Below, in pieces: positions 17,142 to 25,863 of a stretch of 64,000 bases of DNA. This DNA is from Candidatus Latescibacterota bacterium (GTDB lineage Bacteria > Latescibacterota > UBA2968 > UBA8231). A model generated the notes under the pieces. It saw nothing but the letters and a program-made list of their open reading frames with translations, was not told where the DNA came from and did no database searches. The DNA lies in contig JAJDUT010000078.1 of assembly GCA_022826515.1 (NCBI GenBank), positions 92,549-156,548 on the forward strand. Direction: 5' to 3'. How positions within the stretch are numbered: the stretch's first letter is position 1; every line of letters begins with the position of its first letter. The position numbers and the translations under genes are program-made.

Positions 17142-17408
17142 CTACTTGACGACAGTTATATAGGGTTCGATGTCCTTTAGGCGCTGCATATCAATGCCCT
17201 TTATGTTGAGCAAGCCTTTTACATTGTGATAGGGGCGGCCCTCAATTATCCTCTGCGCCACTGCCGGCCCTATCCCGGGTAGCGTTTCCAACTGTGCGCG
17301 CGAGGCTGTATTAATATCGATGCGCTTTGCTTCGAGCTGAGAGAGTGTCGCACAGCTAGTCCACAGCAGGGCCAGGACTACACAGCCCACAAAATTCCAG
17401 CGTTTCAT
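17142..17408 (-). CDS. ComEA-like helix-hairpin-helix protein
   Basis: 88 residues. A short hydrophobic N-terminus (NFVGCVVLALLWTSCATL, possible but imperfect lipobox at TSC) leads to a helix-hairpin-helix domain: IDINTASRAQLETLPGIGP then AQRIIEGRPY and LLNIKGID. The ComEA HhH domain binds DNA non-specifically in competence; here it would be periplasmic or membrane-attached. I chose the ATG with SD GGAGGTG 5 bases upstream rather than the longer frame from 17474. It is the last gene of the minus-strand cluster. Confidence 0.8.
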   Translation of the reverse strand: MKRWNFVGCVVLALLWTSCATLSQLEAKRIDINTASRAQLETLPGIGPAVAQRIIEGRPYHNVKGLLNIKGIDMQRLKDIEPYITVVK

Positions 17409-17470
17409 AAGCACCTCCATTGTGGCAATTTCGCGTTTTCCTTTGGCAGATTTTTGGCTCTTGAACCGCG

Positions 17471-19009
17471 TCACTGGGTGCGCTCTTTTTGCTTGCGCGC
17501 GAAAAGGCGTATCTGCTGCTGCGCCGCGAGTGAGTCTCCCACTTCTCGGTAGGCCACGGCCAAACTATAATGGGCACCGACATAGGTGGAATCGGCTCGC
17601 AAAACCGCCTTAAAATCGTCGATGGCCTCCCGGGCATTGCCCTCGCGCAGTTTGGCATTACCGAGGCCGTTTATTGCATCGACGTAGTTTTCCTTTATTG
17701 CCAAAGCGCGCTCATAGGCAGCACGGGCCTGCACCGGATAGTCTTTCATCAAATAGGCGTTGCCGAGATTAAACCACGCCAGTGCATAGCCCTCATCTAA
17801 AGTTAGGGCTTGGCGATAGGCTGTGATGGCATCGTCAACCCGTTGCAGCCGCATATAGGCCGTGCCCAAATTCTGCCAAGCCTGTATCTGGGCGGGGTTG
17901 ATCTTCAGCGAGGCTTTGTACTCTTGAGCAGCCATTTCAGCAAAACCTAACTTCGCGTAGATCACGCCCAAGTTATAGCGGGCTACGGCATCGTCGGCGT
18001 GGCCTTTGAGGCGCAAACGCTGATCGCGAATGGTATCAAAATGTGGATCAAGGCGCTTGAACATCTCGATTTGTCTCTGCCCTTTGTCTGGCTTTCCCAG
18101 CTTCATGTACACTTTGGACAGGGTCAAGTGCGCTTCTGGATAGGCCGGATTCAGGGCGATGCTTTGCTCGAGTACAGCGGCCGCTGCGGCCTCTTTGCCT
18201 TGGTGGGCGAGCACCATTCCCAGCCCATTGAGCGCCTCTACAGCCGCCGAATCGCGCTCGATGGCCGCGCGAAAGGCCGCCTCCGCTTCTTCGTGGCGAT
18301 TCAACCGCATATAGATGTGCCCTAATGCCGTGCGGTAGCGGGCGCGCGTAGGTTCTATTTTGACGGCTTTGCTCGCCATGTCCACAGCCCGTTCGCATTG
18401 TCCCATCTTGGCACAGTACATATCCGCCAGACTGTAGTACACCAGCGCGTATTCGGGGTCTATTTCCAGTGCTCGCTGCATGTGCTGGGCTGCGGTCTTG
18501 TAGTCGTGGTCGCGGGCATGTGCCACACCTAGATTGTAGTGGTCTGGAGCGTGATCGGGTGCCAATTTCAGCGCTTTTGCAAACGTCGCTCGCGCCCTAT
18601 CATCGTCGTCCGTGCGCAAATAGAGTTGGCCGAGTTGGCGATAGACCGCGGCGCTGTCGGGCGCGAGCGCAATGGCTTTGCGATAGACGGCCAACGCCCG
18701 TTCCAGCTCGCCTTGCCGGGTCATGACTTCGCCGGCTCCGAGCAACGCACGTACGTGCAGTGAGTCGATGCGGAAGGTTTCACTGAAATATCGCAGCGCT
18801 TCCCCATACACGGCGTGTTTTAAATAAAACGCCCCCAGTTCGTAGTGCGCTGCTACGTCGCTGGAATCGGCGCGAATGCGATCTAAATAACTCAGCTCTA
18901 TCGCGCGCGGATCTTCCTTTTCCTCTATGATAGGAGTTTCTTCTATCGCGCCACCGCAGCTAAGGGCTGTTATCCATGCCAGCCATAGCATGCCATTAAA
19001 CCACTTCAC
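17471..19009 (-). CDS. TPR-repeat protein, probable lipoprotein
   Basis: 512 residues. After a hydrophobic start ending in ITALSCGG (possible lipobox, C18) and an acidic linker, tetratricopeptide repeats run almost without break from about residue 50 to the end, roughly a dozen units with the usual A-Y-A-L-G-x-x-Y-x-x-x-x-x-x-x-A pattern. TPR arrays act as protein-docking scaffolds. The start is GTG; an ATG six codons later is an alternative. It lies 21 bases after the CRTAC1 gene, a pairing often seen in environmental bacteria, and probably works with it at the cell envelope. Confidence 0.88.
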   Translation of the reverse strand: MKWFNGMLWLAWITALSCGGAIEETPIIEEKEDPRAIELSYLDRIRADSSDVAAHYELGAFYLKHAVYGEALRYFSETFRIDSLHVRALLGAGEVMTRQGELERALAVYRKAIALAPDSAAVYRQLGQLYLRTDDDDRARATFAKALKLAPDHAPDHYNLGVAHARDHDYKTAAQHMQRALEIDPEYALVYYSLADMYCAKMGQCERAVDMASKAVKIEPTRARYRTALGHIYMRLNRHEEAEAAFRAAIERDSAAVEALNGLGMVLAHQGKEAAAAAVLEQSIALNPAYPEAHLTLSKVYMKLGKPDKGQRQIEMFKRLDPHFDTIRDQRLRLKGHADDAVARYNLGVIYAKLGFAEMAAQEYKASLKINPAQIQAWQNLGTAYMRLQRVDDAITAYRQALTLDEGYALAWFNLGNAYLMKDYPVQARAAYERALAIKENYVDAINGLGNAKLREGNAREAIDDFKAVLRADSTYVGAHYSLAVAYREVGDSLAAQQQIRLFARKQKERTQ

Positions 19010-19030
19010 GTTCGCCTTGTCCTTTTGGTC

Positions 19031-20773
19031 CTATAGTTTTTCCGGCTCTCGGACGGTGAGGAACTGGTCAGCCGCCACGTCTTCCAACACCTGCTCAACC
19101 CCACTTGGCCAGCGAATCTCCACCCGATCCACCCGCGTGTGGGTCCCCAAGCCAAAGTGCACCCGCAGCGCATTCTGCGACAGATACGAACTGCCCGAAC
19201 GCACTTCTTCGACTTGGTGTAGGTCGCCGGCTACTACCTGGATGCGCGCGCCGATGCCGTCGCGGTTGCTGTGGGTGCCTATGGTGCGCACCGACAGCCA
19301 GTGCTGGCGGTTGCCGCCGTCGTTGCGCAGCAGCAGGCCGCGCTGGTTGTTGTTGCTGACGAACAGGTCAAGGTCGCCGTCGTTGTCGTAGTCGGCGGTC
19401 GCTGATCCGCGTCCGACCCAGGCGGTGGCCAAGCCCGGCGAGTCGGTGCTGACGTCGGTAAAGGTGCCGTCGCCGTTGTTGTGAAATAGCTGATCCTGCT
19501 GCGCGTAGGAAGGTCCGGCGCGGTCGATAATTTCTATATTTGGTTCGACGTGTCCGTTGGCTAGGAACAGGTCGAGGTCGCCGTCGTTGTCGTAGTCGAG
19601 AAAGTCCGTGCCAAAGGTCAATGTCGAGAAGGTCGGTTCGTCTAGTTTGGACTCGTGTATCTGGTCTTTAAACACATCGCCTCGCTCGTTTTTTAACAGG
19701 CGACAGTGCTCCCACTGGAAGTTGCAGACGACGATATCGAGGAGTCCGTCTCGGTCGTAGTCGCCAAAATCTGTGCCCATGCCTGCCTCGGGTTTGCCGT
19801 CCGGGCTGAAGGCGACGCCGGAATTCAGCCCAATATTGGAAAACCGCGTCCCCCCCTCGTTGCGAAAAAGGAAGTTCGGGGTCATATCATTGGCGACGAA
19901 CAGATCTGCATCGCCGTCTGCGTCGTAATCGCCAAATACTACGCCGAGTTGGCGACAGCGGTCGTTATAAACGCCTATTTCTTTTGTCACGTCGGCAAAC
20001 GTTCCATTCCCCTCATTGCGGTACATAATTCCCGACGCACCCTCGTACTGACCGGGACCGCAATAGACGCGTATGGAACCGTGCCTGCACTCTTTGTGGT
20101 TTTCGAGGGTAAAATCGGTATTGTTGGAAACGTAGAGGTCGAGATCGCCATCGTTGTCGATGTCGGCAAAGGCCGCGCTCATACTCAAGCGCTCGTCGCC
20201 GATGCCAGCGGTCTCTGTCGCATCGGCAAATGAACCGTCGCCGTTATTGCGATACAACACATTGGCCCCGAAGTTCGTGACATAGAGATCCACGTGACCG
20301 TCGTTGTCGTAATCTCCCGCGCAGACACCCATGCCATATCCTTCATCGCCGACACCTGCTTCTTCTGTTATTTCCTCGAACTTCCCGTTGCCCTTGTTTC
20401 GATACAGGACATTTTTCGGCACGCGCCGCTCCAAAAAACCCGGCAATACGGCCCCATTGACTAAGTATAAGTCTTCGTCACCGTCGCTGTCGTAGTCGAT
20501 AAAAGCCGCTCCCGAGCCATAGGTCTCCACGTAGTAGAAACGACCGCTACCGCCGTTCACATGTGCAAAATGGATACCGGCATCGGACGTGACATCGACG
20601 AATTTCGGCAGTGTATTTCTAGCCAATTTGGGCGCAGTGGCTGCTGTCGATGGCGCGGAAGTTTCATTTGAGCACCCCACGATCAGCGCCATACCCCAGC
20701 TAAAGAGAGCCGCAACGATGGGCATATAGAAAGAGCATATATCGCGGGAAGTATGCAGTCGATGCAATTCCAT
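19031..20773 (-). CDS. CRTAC1-type FG-GAP/VCBS protein with UnbV/ASPIC domain
   Basis: 580 residues. A hydrophobic N-terminus ends in ALIVGCSN, a good lipobox. The body is a beta-propeller built of FG-GAP repeats, each with an Asp-rich calcium loop of the form DYDSDGDEDLYLVNG, DYDNDGHVDLYV, DIDNDGDLDLYV, DYDADGDADLFV and DYDNDGDLDLFV. The last ~85 residues are the UnbV/ASPIC module (HWLSVRTIGTHSNRDGIGA, then RWPSG). Such proteins are extracellular or surface bound and likely bind ligands or calcium; the biochemical role is unknown. An internal ATG at 20725 would give a shorter signal peptide. Confidence 0.9.
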   Translation of the reverse strand: MELHRLHTSRDICSFYMPIVAALFSWGMALIVGCSNETSAPSTAATAPKLARNTLPKFVDVTSDAGIHFAHVNGGSGRFYYVETYGSGAAFIDYDSDGDEDLYLVNGAVLPGFLERRVPKNVLYRNKGNGKFEEITEEAGVGDEGYGMGVCAGDYDNDGHVDLYVTNFGANVLYRNNGDGSFADATETAGIGDERLSMSAAFADIDNDGDLDLYVSNNTDFTLENHKECRHGSIRVYCGPGQYEGASGIMYRNEGNGTFADVTKEIGVYNDRCRQLGVVFGDYDADGDADLFVANDMTPNFLFRNEGGTRFSNIGLNSGVAFSPDGKPEAGMGTDFGDYDRDGLLDIVVCNFQWEHCRLLKNERGDVFKDQIHESKLDEPTFSTLTFGTDFLDYDNDGDLDLFLANGHVEPNIEIIDRAGPSYAQQDQLFHNNGDGTFTDVSTDSPGLATAWVGRGSATADYDNDGDLDLFVSNNNQRGLLLRNDGGNRQHWLSVRTIGTHSNRDGIGARIQVVAGDLHQVEEVRSGSSYLSQNALRVHFGLGTHTRVDRVEIRWPSGVEQVLEDVAADQFLTVREPEKL

Positions 20774-20819
20774 TAACCGGCGCAGACATCAGACTGCACA
20801 AAGGCAGATTTGTCAGGCG

Positions 20820-23474
20820 TTATTGCAATCCGGCAAACATACTCAGAAACAGCACTAGATCCGTCGTCGTCTCGTCGCGGAAATCGCGCCGCTCCCAGCG
20901 TCCGCCGATGTTGGTCATCAGGCGATAGCCCAGATAGTCCGAGCGATTGGATAGCTGTGCAGCAATCACAAACTGTTCAAAATCGTCCACATATCCGGCG
21001 GGCAGTGGATCAGTCCGTTCGACCATATTCCTGAAAATCTCGTACTCGATGCCGGACTCTAGGCGCATCGTGCTGATCAGTTCCTGTTGCCACACAAAGA
21101 AGAAAATTTCCGACAGCTCGTTATTTTCCAGCTCGGTTTTATCCGTGGGCGAGCGCCGCTTGTAGAGCTGTTTCCACCTAGGCCACAGCACGTGTTTACC
21201 TATCGGAATGGGCAAATCCGCCTTGGTGATCAGCGCGAGGAGCTTCTCGTCCTGCCAATTTGCTGGTTGCTGGTCTCCGCGCTGGTGATATATCTCGTAC
21301 TTCAGCTTGGTTTCCAGATTGAGCGGGGCATATTTGCGCGTACGCGCACTCAGAAAGGAGGTGTTGATCAGCGCATCCTGCGCGATCATAGGATCGACGA
21401 ATGGGCGCATATCGCCCCGCGTGCGCGGACTCTGTACCCATAAAATAATGTCTTCGGGGATATTGTCCTTGACGCGGCGAAGACCGTTGTAGAGCTGCAT
21501 CTGCAAACCGTGGCGGGGCACCTCGTGCGTCAGCGTCAGCAAACCGTAGAGTGACTGGTTGCGGCGATTGCTGCTCAGCAGCCACTCGCGCAGGCGACCG
21601 ACCATTATGCGGCTACCCGGCTTGAGTTCGGCACCACCGTAGAAGTTGTAACCTCGGTGGTCGCGCGGATACGGATAGTCTGCTTCCTCATCGTTTTCAA
21701 AGCGGTCGATCACGGTATTGTTGTTCATGTCCGTGCCGTAGAGAAACTCCAGCGGGTCGACGTCGTAGCGCACGAAGGGCTCCAAATAGTCCGGCATGCC
21801 GTTGTCGTTCTGGTTGAAGTCCGACACTAGGTCGTTGTTCTCGTCGTAGCCGGGAAAGACGGCCACGTCAGCCCGCTGGATCAGCAAGCGCTCCGACGAG
21901 GAACTGCTAAAGGTGCGCCTGCGCCAGTCGGGGAAGCGGTCCTGGTCGTCGTTGTCGTCGACGAATTCGTAAACGTTGTTTACAGAACTTTCGTAGTTAA
22001 TGCGCCCGTTGCTGTCGGGCACGAACATAAATGTCTGATAGCCCGGGTCCATGCTAAAAATTTCGCCATAGGCAAACCACGGGTACACATTGTGCGACGC
22101 CGTTGCGTAGTAGCCCTCTGCGCTCTCTTTCCCCAGCGCCTGATTGTAGGTGAAATTCTGGTTGGGGAAGCGGCGGTATTTGCGGTTGACGTTGTATTCG
22201 GCGCGTAGGTTAAACCCGCCGAAGAGGTCGTCGATTTCCATGGTGAGACCGGCGACTTCGTTGGCCGTCGGCAAGCCGTAGCTAAAGCGCACCACGCGCT
22301 GGTTGGAGCCGTCCTTGATGTTTTTCTCTGCACGGGTGACGGGCAAAAATACAGGTTCGCCTGTGTTGTTGACCTGCATATTGGAAGTGACTTCAACAGC
22401 ATAGTCATTGGCTAAGACCAATTCGATCTCAATTTTTTTGATTTCCTTGAAGTCGATGATTTCGTCTTCGCCGGGAATAGGCGTAAAGTCGCGCTCGATA
22501 TCATAGGTAATGATGATGTTGTTGCCGCCGCTGGCCTCCCAGCGTCCCTGCCGCCGGATGCCGCCGTCAACCAGCGCCCGGTCGGAGATTTCAGGATGCT
22601 CTACGCCATTTATGTACACGCGGTGCAGAAAGAGCAATGCTCCCCCCTCGCCGTCCTCGGGCGAATCGTCGGACAGACGCACTAGGAGGCGCTGCACGTT
22701 GCCCGCCTGCAGGTTGCCGCCGAGCGTGCCCTTGAGAGAGTTGTTGCCGAAGCTCTCCGAGCTATTCCAGTGCCCGGCGTTGACGTAGGTCGTGCCCAGC
22801 TTGATAAAGTCGCCGATTTGGGCCGTACCGCGCAGGCCAAGCAAATTGGTGAAGATCGTCCGCACTGTGGCCCCTTGGTCGCGGTTGGTCGCCGTGGCTG
22901 CCAGCGCGGGGTTGTCGGTGCGCGAGGCGATTAGCGTCAGGGCGTATTTATCGGAGAGGAAATCCCACTGCACGCCGTTGAACAGTGGCTTGGAAAAGGT
23001 CATCGGCGTTAGCGTCGTTCTTAGCTGCTCGCCCACGGTCAATGCCATGTGGTATTGGCCCTGCGACGCCGTTGAAATGACTAGGTTGTTGAACCAGTTA
23101 TTGAACTCCACAGACTTGTCGATCGCGCTACCCGTTTCCGTGGGGTGCTGCTGCGCCCACTCGTAGATTCTCCAGCCGCGCGTGATGTAATTGCCGTAGA
23201 TATCGTAAAAGCGCTGGCCCTGTAGTACGATGTCGGTATAGCGCTCGTAGCGATCCCTGGCGTAGTTGGTGTACTCCCAGTTTTTCCATCCGTAGATATC
23301 GTAGAGCGTCTGGGGCAGATACCACTTCCGCATAGTCGGCGTGATGGTCTGGGGCGATATCCGCACACCGCTGGTGACATAGGGGTTGAGAAAACCCGAT
23401 TGCAGGCCTTCGGCTAATAGTCCACCTGCCAAAAGGCAACCCGTTAGCAGGGCACCGAAAAACTTCTGGCCCAT
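20820..23474 (-). CDS. Large probable outer membrane protein of unknown family
   Basis: 884 residues from the ATG with SD GGGAGGG 6 bases upstream. A signal peptide covers about 1-23. The protein is rich in aromatic residues and alternating polar/hydrophobic strands, as in beta-barrels. An N-terminal block repeats WxxY motifs (YDIYGWKNWEYTNYARDRY). Around residues 590-660 there is a run of Asp/Asn-rich loops (DENNDLVSDFNQNDNGMPDY, DMNNNTVIDRFENDEEADY) resembling calcium sites, followed by RDHRGYNFYGG. It does not end in Phe. I recognise no family. It follows three FlgD-Ig surface proteins with a 41-base gap and precedes CRTAC1 by 46, so it may be the membrane port or anchor of the cluster. 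Confidence 0.7.
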   Translation of the reverse strand: MGQKFFGALLTGCLLAGGLLAEGLQSGFLNPYVTSGVRISPQTITPTMRKWYLPQTLYDIYGWKNWEYTNYARDRYERYTDIVLQGQRFYDIYGNYITRGWRIYEWAQQHPTETGSAIDKSVEFNNWFNNLVISTASQGQYHMALTVGEQLRTTLTPMTFSKPLFNGVQWDFLSDKYALTLIASRTDNPALAATATNRDQGATVRTIFTNLLGLRGTAQIGDFIKLGTTYVNAGHWNSSESFGNNSLKGTLGGNLQAGNVQRLLVRLSDDSPEDGEGGALLFLHRVYINGVEHPEISDRALVDGGIRRQGRWEASGGNNIIITYDIERDFTPIPGEDEIIDFKEIKKIEIELVLANDYAVEVTSNMQVNNTGEPVFLPVTRAEKNIKDGSNQRVVRFSYGLPTANEVAGLTMEIDDLFGGFNLRAEYNVNRKYRRFPNQNFTYNQALGKESAEGYYATASHNVYPWFAYGEIFSMDPGYQTFMFVPDSNGRINYESSVNNVYEFVDDNDDQDRFPDWRRRTFSSSSSERLLIQRADVAVFPGYDENNDLVSDFNQNDNGMPDYLEPFVRYDVDPLEFLYGTDMNNNTVIDRFENDEEADYPYPRDHRGYNFYGGAELKPGSRIMVGRLREWLLSSNRRNQSLYGLLTLTHEVPRHGLQMQLYNGLRRVKDNIPEDIILWVQSPRTRGDMRPFVDPMIAQDALINTSFLSARTRKYAPLNLETKLKYEIYHQRGDQQPANWQDEKLLALITKADLPIPIGKHVLWPRWKQLYKRRSPTDKTELENNELSEIFFFVWQQELISTMRLESGIEYEIFRNMVERTDPLPAGYVDDFEQFVIAAQLSNRSDYLGYRLMTNIGGRWERRDFRDETTTDLVLFLSMFAGLQ

Positions 23475-23515
23475 TTGTTCCCTCCCTTTTTTACTGCTGT
23501 GCAACACGCTGATTA

Positions 23516-25834
23516 TTAATAGGCCAAACTAATGGCGCGATATACCGACTGGTCTCCAGAGTCGGCTTCCATCTGGATACGGCAGATGTACACACCCGGC
23601 GGCAAAACCGCTCCCGCAGCGTCCCGGCCATCCCACGCGAAACCCGCGGCACCTAGGTCGAGCGTCCGCAGGTGCGATCCGGTTAGGTCGTAGATAGCCA
23701 CGTTGGGATTGCCCTCAACCTGGACCACGATAAAGTCGATTTGCGCTTCGTCGTTTACGCCATCGCCGTTGGGCGTAACGACCGGCGTCACCTGCACGTT
23801 GCGCAGCAAATTCCCACCGGCCACGTCGGGCACAAAAACGATCATCGAGCGCGGCTCGAAGGGTTCGACGCCTTGGCGCACATTCTGTTGGCTGTCCCCA
23901 GCCCAGGCCTCAAAGAGAGTGGCATTGGTCGTTATCTGCGCGGTAAACAGCACTTCCACTGAATCCTCCCGCACCCGCTCCGGTAGTCCGACTTTTAACA
24001 GCCCGTCCGCTAGTTCAACGTCCCTCGGCTGCACGTTTTGTCCGCCGACTCGTACACCAACCTCTTGCACCTCGCCCGGCACTTGGATAAAGATCTCGTC
24101 AAAGCCTTGGTCGTTGCGCGCAAAGGTCGGTTGCAGCAAATACGTAAAACGCTGTAGTGAATCTAGTCCGACCTCGCGCGGCAATATGCGCGCGGCAATG
24201 CCGCCGCTGACGAGGGGATCGTCGAATTCTAGGGTCAGGGAACGCAATACCGGCGTTAGCTGCGGATCGTCGTTGGCCAGTTGAATCTGCAGTTGCAGAA
24301 ATTGTCTGGGCGTAGGCGAGAGAAATGCCTCCTCGGGAAAATCATAGGGCTGGCTCCAGCCGCTCCAATCCGGCCCCTTGAGCTTGAGGGTGTCGATGCG
24401 CCCGCGCACACTTTTGGGCAGCTTGCCAAAACGGGCCGAATCCAGTTCCGTGCCGTTCTTGTGATAGTACTTCTTTTGCAGTTCAAAAGTATTGCCGGTC
24501 TGCGAGCGAATTTCGATCTGCGTACCAGCGGGTAAATCGGCGTCCCACGACAGCTTGCGCACGCTCTTCATGGAGCCTAGGTCGATGAAGTCCGACACCA
24601 TTTCCGTCGCCGCCACGTGTCCTTCGCCGTGGAGTATGTATTCAAAAACCGATTGGCGGATCTGCAGGCGCGTTGGAATGCCGCTGCGGTGGTAGAAGAT
24701 ATGGCGAACTTTCCGCAGCGGGAATGCAAAGTGATACGACTGTTGGTTGGGGAACCTATCGTTGAATACGTCGCTGAGTTCCTGGTAGTCGAAATTGCTG
24801 CGAATGCGGTCGCTGGTCAGGCCGCTGGCGGGCGTACCGTCCGAGGTGGTGAGGATAAATAGCTTGGCCCCGTGCCCGTGGGAGCCACGAGACCCTTCGC
24901 CGTCTCCGACCGTCAGGTCTAGGTGGGAAAGGTGATCTACCCAGAACGTGGCCCCCAGATCCCATTCAAACCAATCGCCGTCTTCGACGTAGGTCCTGAG
25001 ATTGCCCTCCTTGGCTTGGTCGCCACCGACGGCAGCTCGCCAGTTGGTATTGACATCCCCATCGAAGATCGTACCTATCTTGTCTCCGCTCCGCCCCGCT
25101 CGCACTGACCCGCCCCGTTCCACTGTACCTATGGCGAGATTATCACCCAGTGCATCCACTTCGATCTCAGCTAGCGCTGCGCCTAAGTTTTTTTCTGTGG
25201 GGACTAGGCGCACATGGTGGACGAGGTTAAAATCCAGTGTGTCCTGTTCTATGAGGTGCTCGCCGCTGGCCAGACCCAACTCAATTCGTTTCAGATCGAC
25301 CTCAAAAACGCGCTCTACATTGGGTGTGGTGGTGACGGCGACCGGGTGGTAGGTCACGCCATAACGCGTATCTACACCGTTACTTATGTACGTAGTGAAA
25401 TTGCGAAAGGGCTTGGCGTCGGGTGTGTCTGGAAAGACAAAGCGCAACTTGCGCGCCAATACCGGCCGTCCGAGGTCGATTTCGATCCACCAATCATCTA
25501 GCGGATCGTCGGCAGACGGCTGCCACCAAGTCGATGGATCTTGGTCGATAATGTTAGCCGCGTCTTGGGGGTTTGAGTTGACTGCGCGGATGCCACCAAA
25601 AACCTGTTTCTTGCCTTCGCTATGGGAAAACTCTGCAGCATCGGCTACGGCGTTTATGTTGCGGCGCATCCACGCTAGGCTAATGCTGCCGTCGTCGGCA
25701 ATTTCGAGTGTACCCTTGGGAATGGCCCACGTCTGCCAGTCCGCCGGGCTACTCAGGCGCAGTTCGTCGGCATAGGCCCCTGCTGCACACAGGGTAGCGA
25801 CGAGCAAAGTACGAATCGCAGTGAATTTTCTCAT
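23516..25834 (-). CDS. Secreted surface protein with discoidin-like domain and C-terminal FlgD-type Ig domain
   Basis: 772 residues. A signal peptide (about 1-22, cut near AYADE) is followed by a discoidin-like region (DQDPSTWWQPSADDPLDDWW, IEIDLGRPVLARKLRFVF) and a second similar block (LGATFWVDHLSHLDL). A middle segment carries Trp/Asp/Pro motifs (WSGWSQPYDFPEEAFLSPTP). The last ~95 residues are the FlgD Ig-like fold: VVTPNGDGVNDEAQIDF, VAIYDLTGSHLRTL, FAWDGRDAAGAVLPPGVY. In FCB bacteria this C-terminus resembles secretion/anchoring tails. SD GAGG lies 8 bases before the chosen ATG. It is one of three tandem paralogues in the cluster. Confidence 0.82.
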   Translation of the reverse strand: MRKFTAIRTLLVATLCAAGAYADELRLSSPADWQTWAIPKGTLEIADDGSISLAWMRRNINAVADAAEFSHSEGKKQVFGGIRAVNSNPQDAANIIDQDPSTWWQPSADDPLDDWWIEIDLGRPVLARKLRFVFPDTPDAKPFRNFTTYISNGVDTRYGVTYHPVAVTTTPNVERVFEVDLKRIELGLASGEHLIEQDTLDFNLVHHVRLVPTEKNLGAALAEIEVDALGDNLAIGTVERGGSVRAGRSGDKIGTIFDGDVNTNWRAAVGGDQAKEGNLRTYVEDGDWFEWDLGATFWVDHLSHLDLTVGDGEGSRGSHGHGAKLFILTTSDGTPASGLTSDRIRSNFDYQELSDVFNDRFPNQQSYHFAFPLRKVRHIFYHRSGIPTRLQIRQSVFEYILHGEGHVAATEMVSDFIDLGSMKSVRKLSWDADLPAGTQIEIRSQTGNTFELQKKYYHKNGTELDSARFGKLPKSVRGRIDTLKLKGPDWSGWSQPYDFPEEAFLSPTPRQFLQLQIQLANDDPQLTPVLRSLTLEFDDPLVSGGIAARILPREVGLDSLQRFTYLLQPTFARNDQGFDEIFIQVPGEVQEVGVRVGGQNVQPRDVELADGLLKVGLPERVREDSVEVLFTAQITTNATLFEAWAGDSQQNVRQGVEPFEPRSMIVFVPDVAGGNLLRNVQVTPVVTPNGDGVNDEAQIDFIVVQVEGNPNVAIYDLTGSHLRTLDLGAAGFAWDGRDAAGAVLPPGVYICRIQMEADSGDQSVYRAISLAY

Positions 25835-25863
25835 GGTACATCCTCGTGGTATGTGCAATCCGT

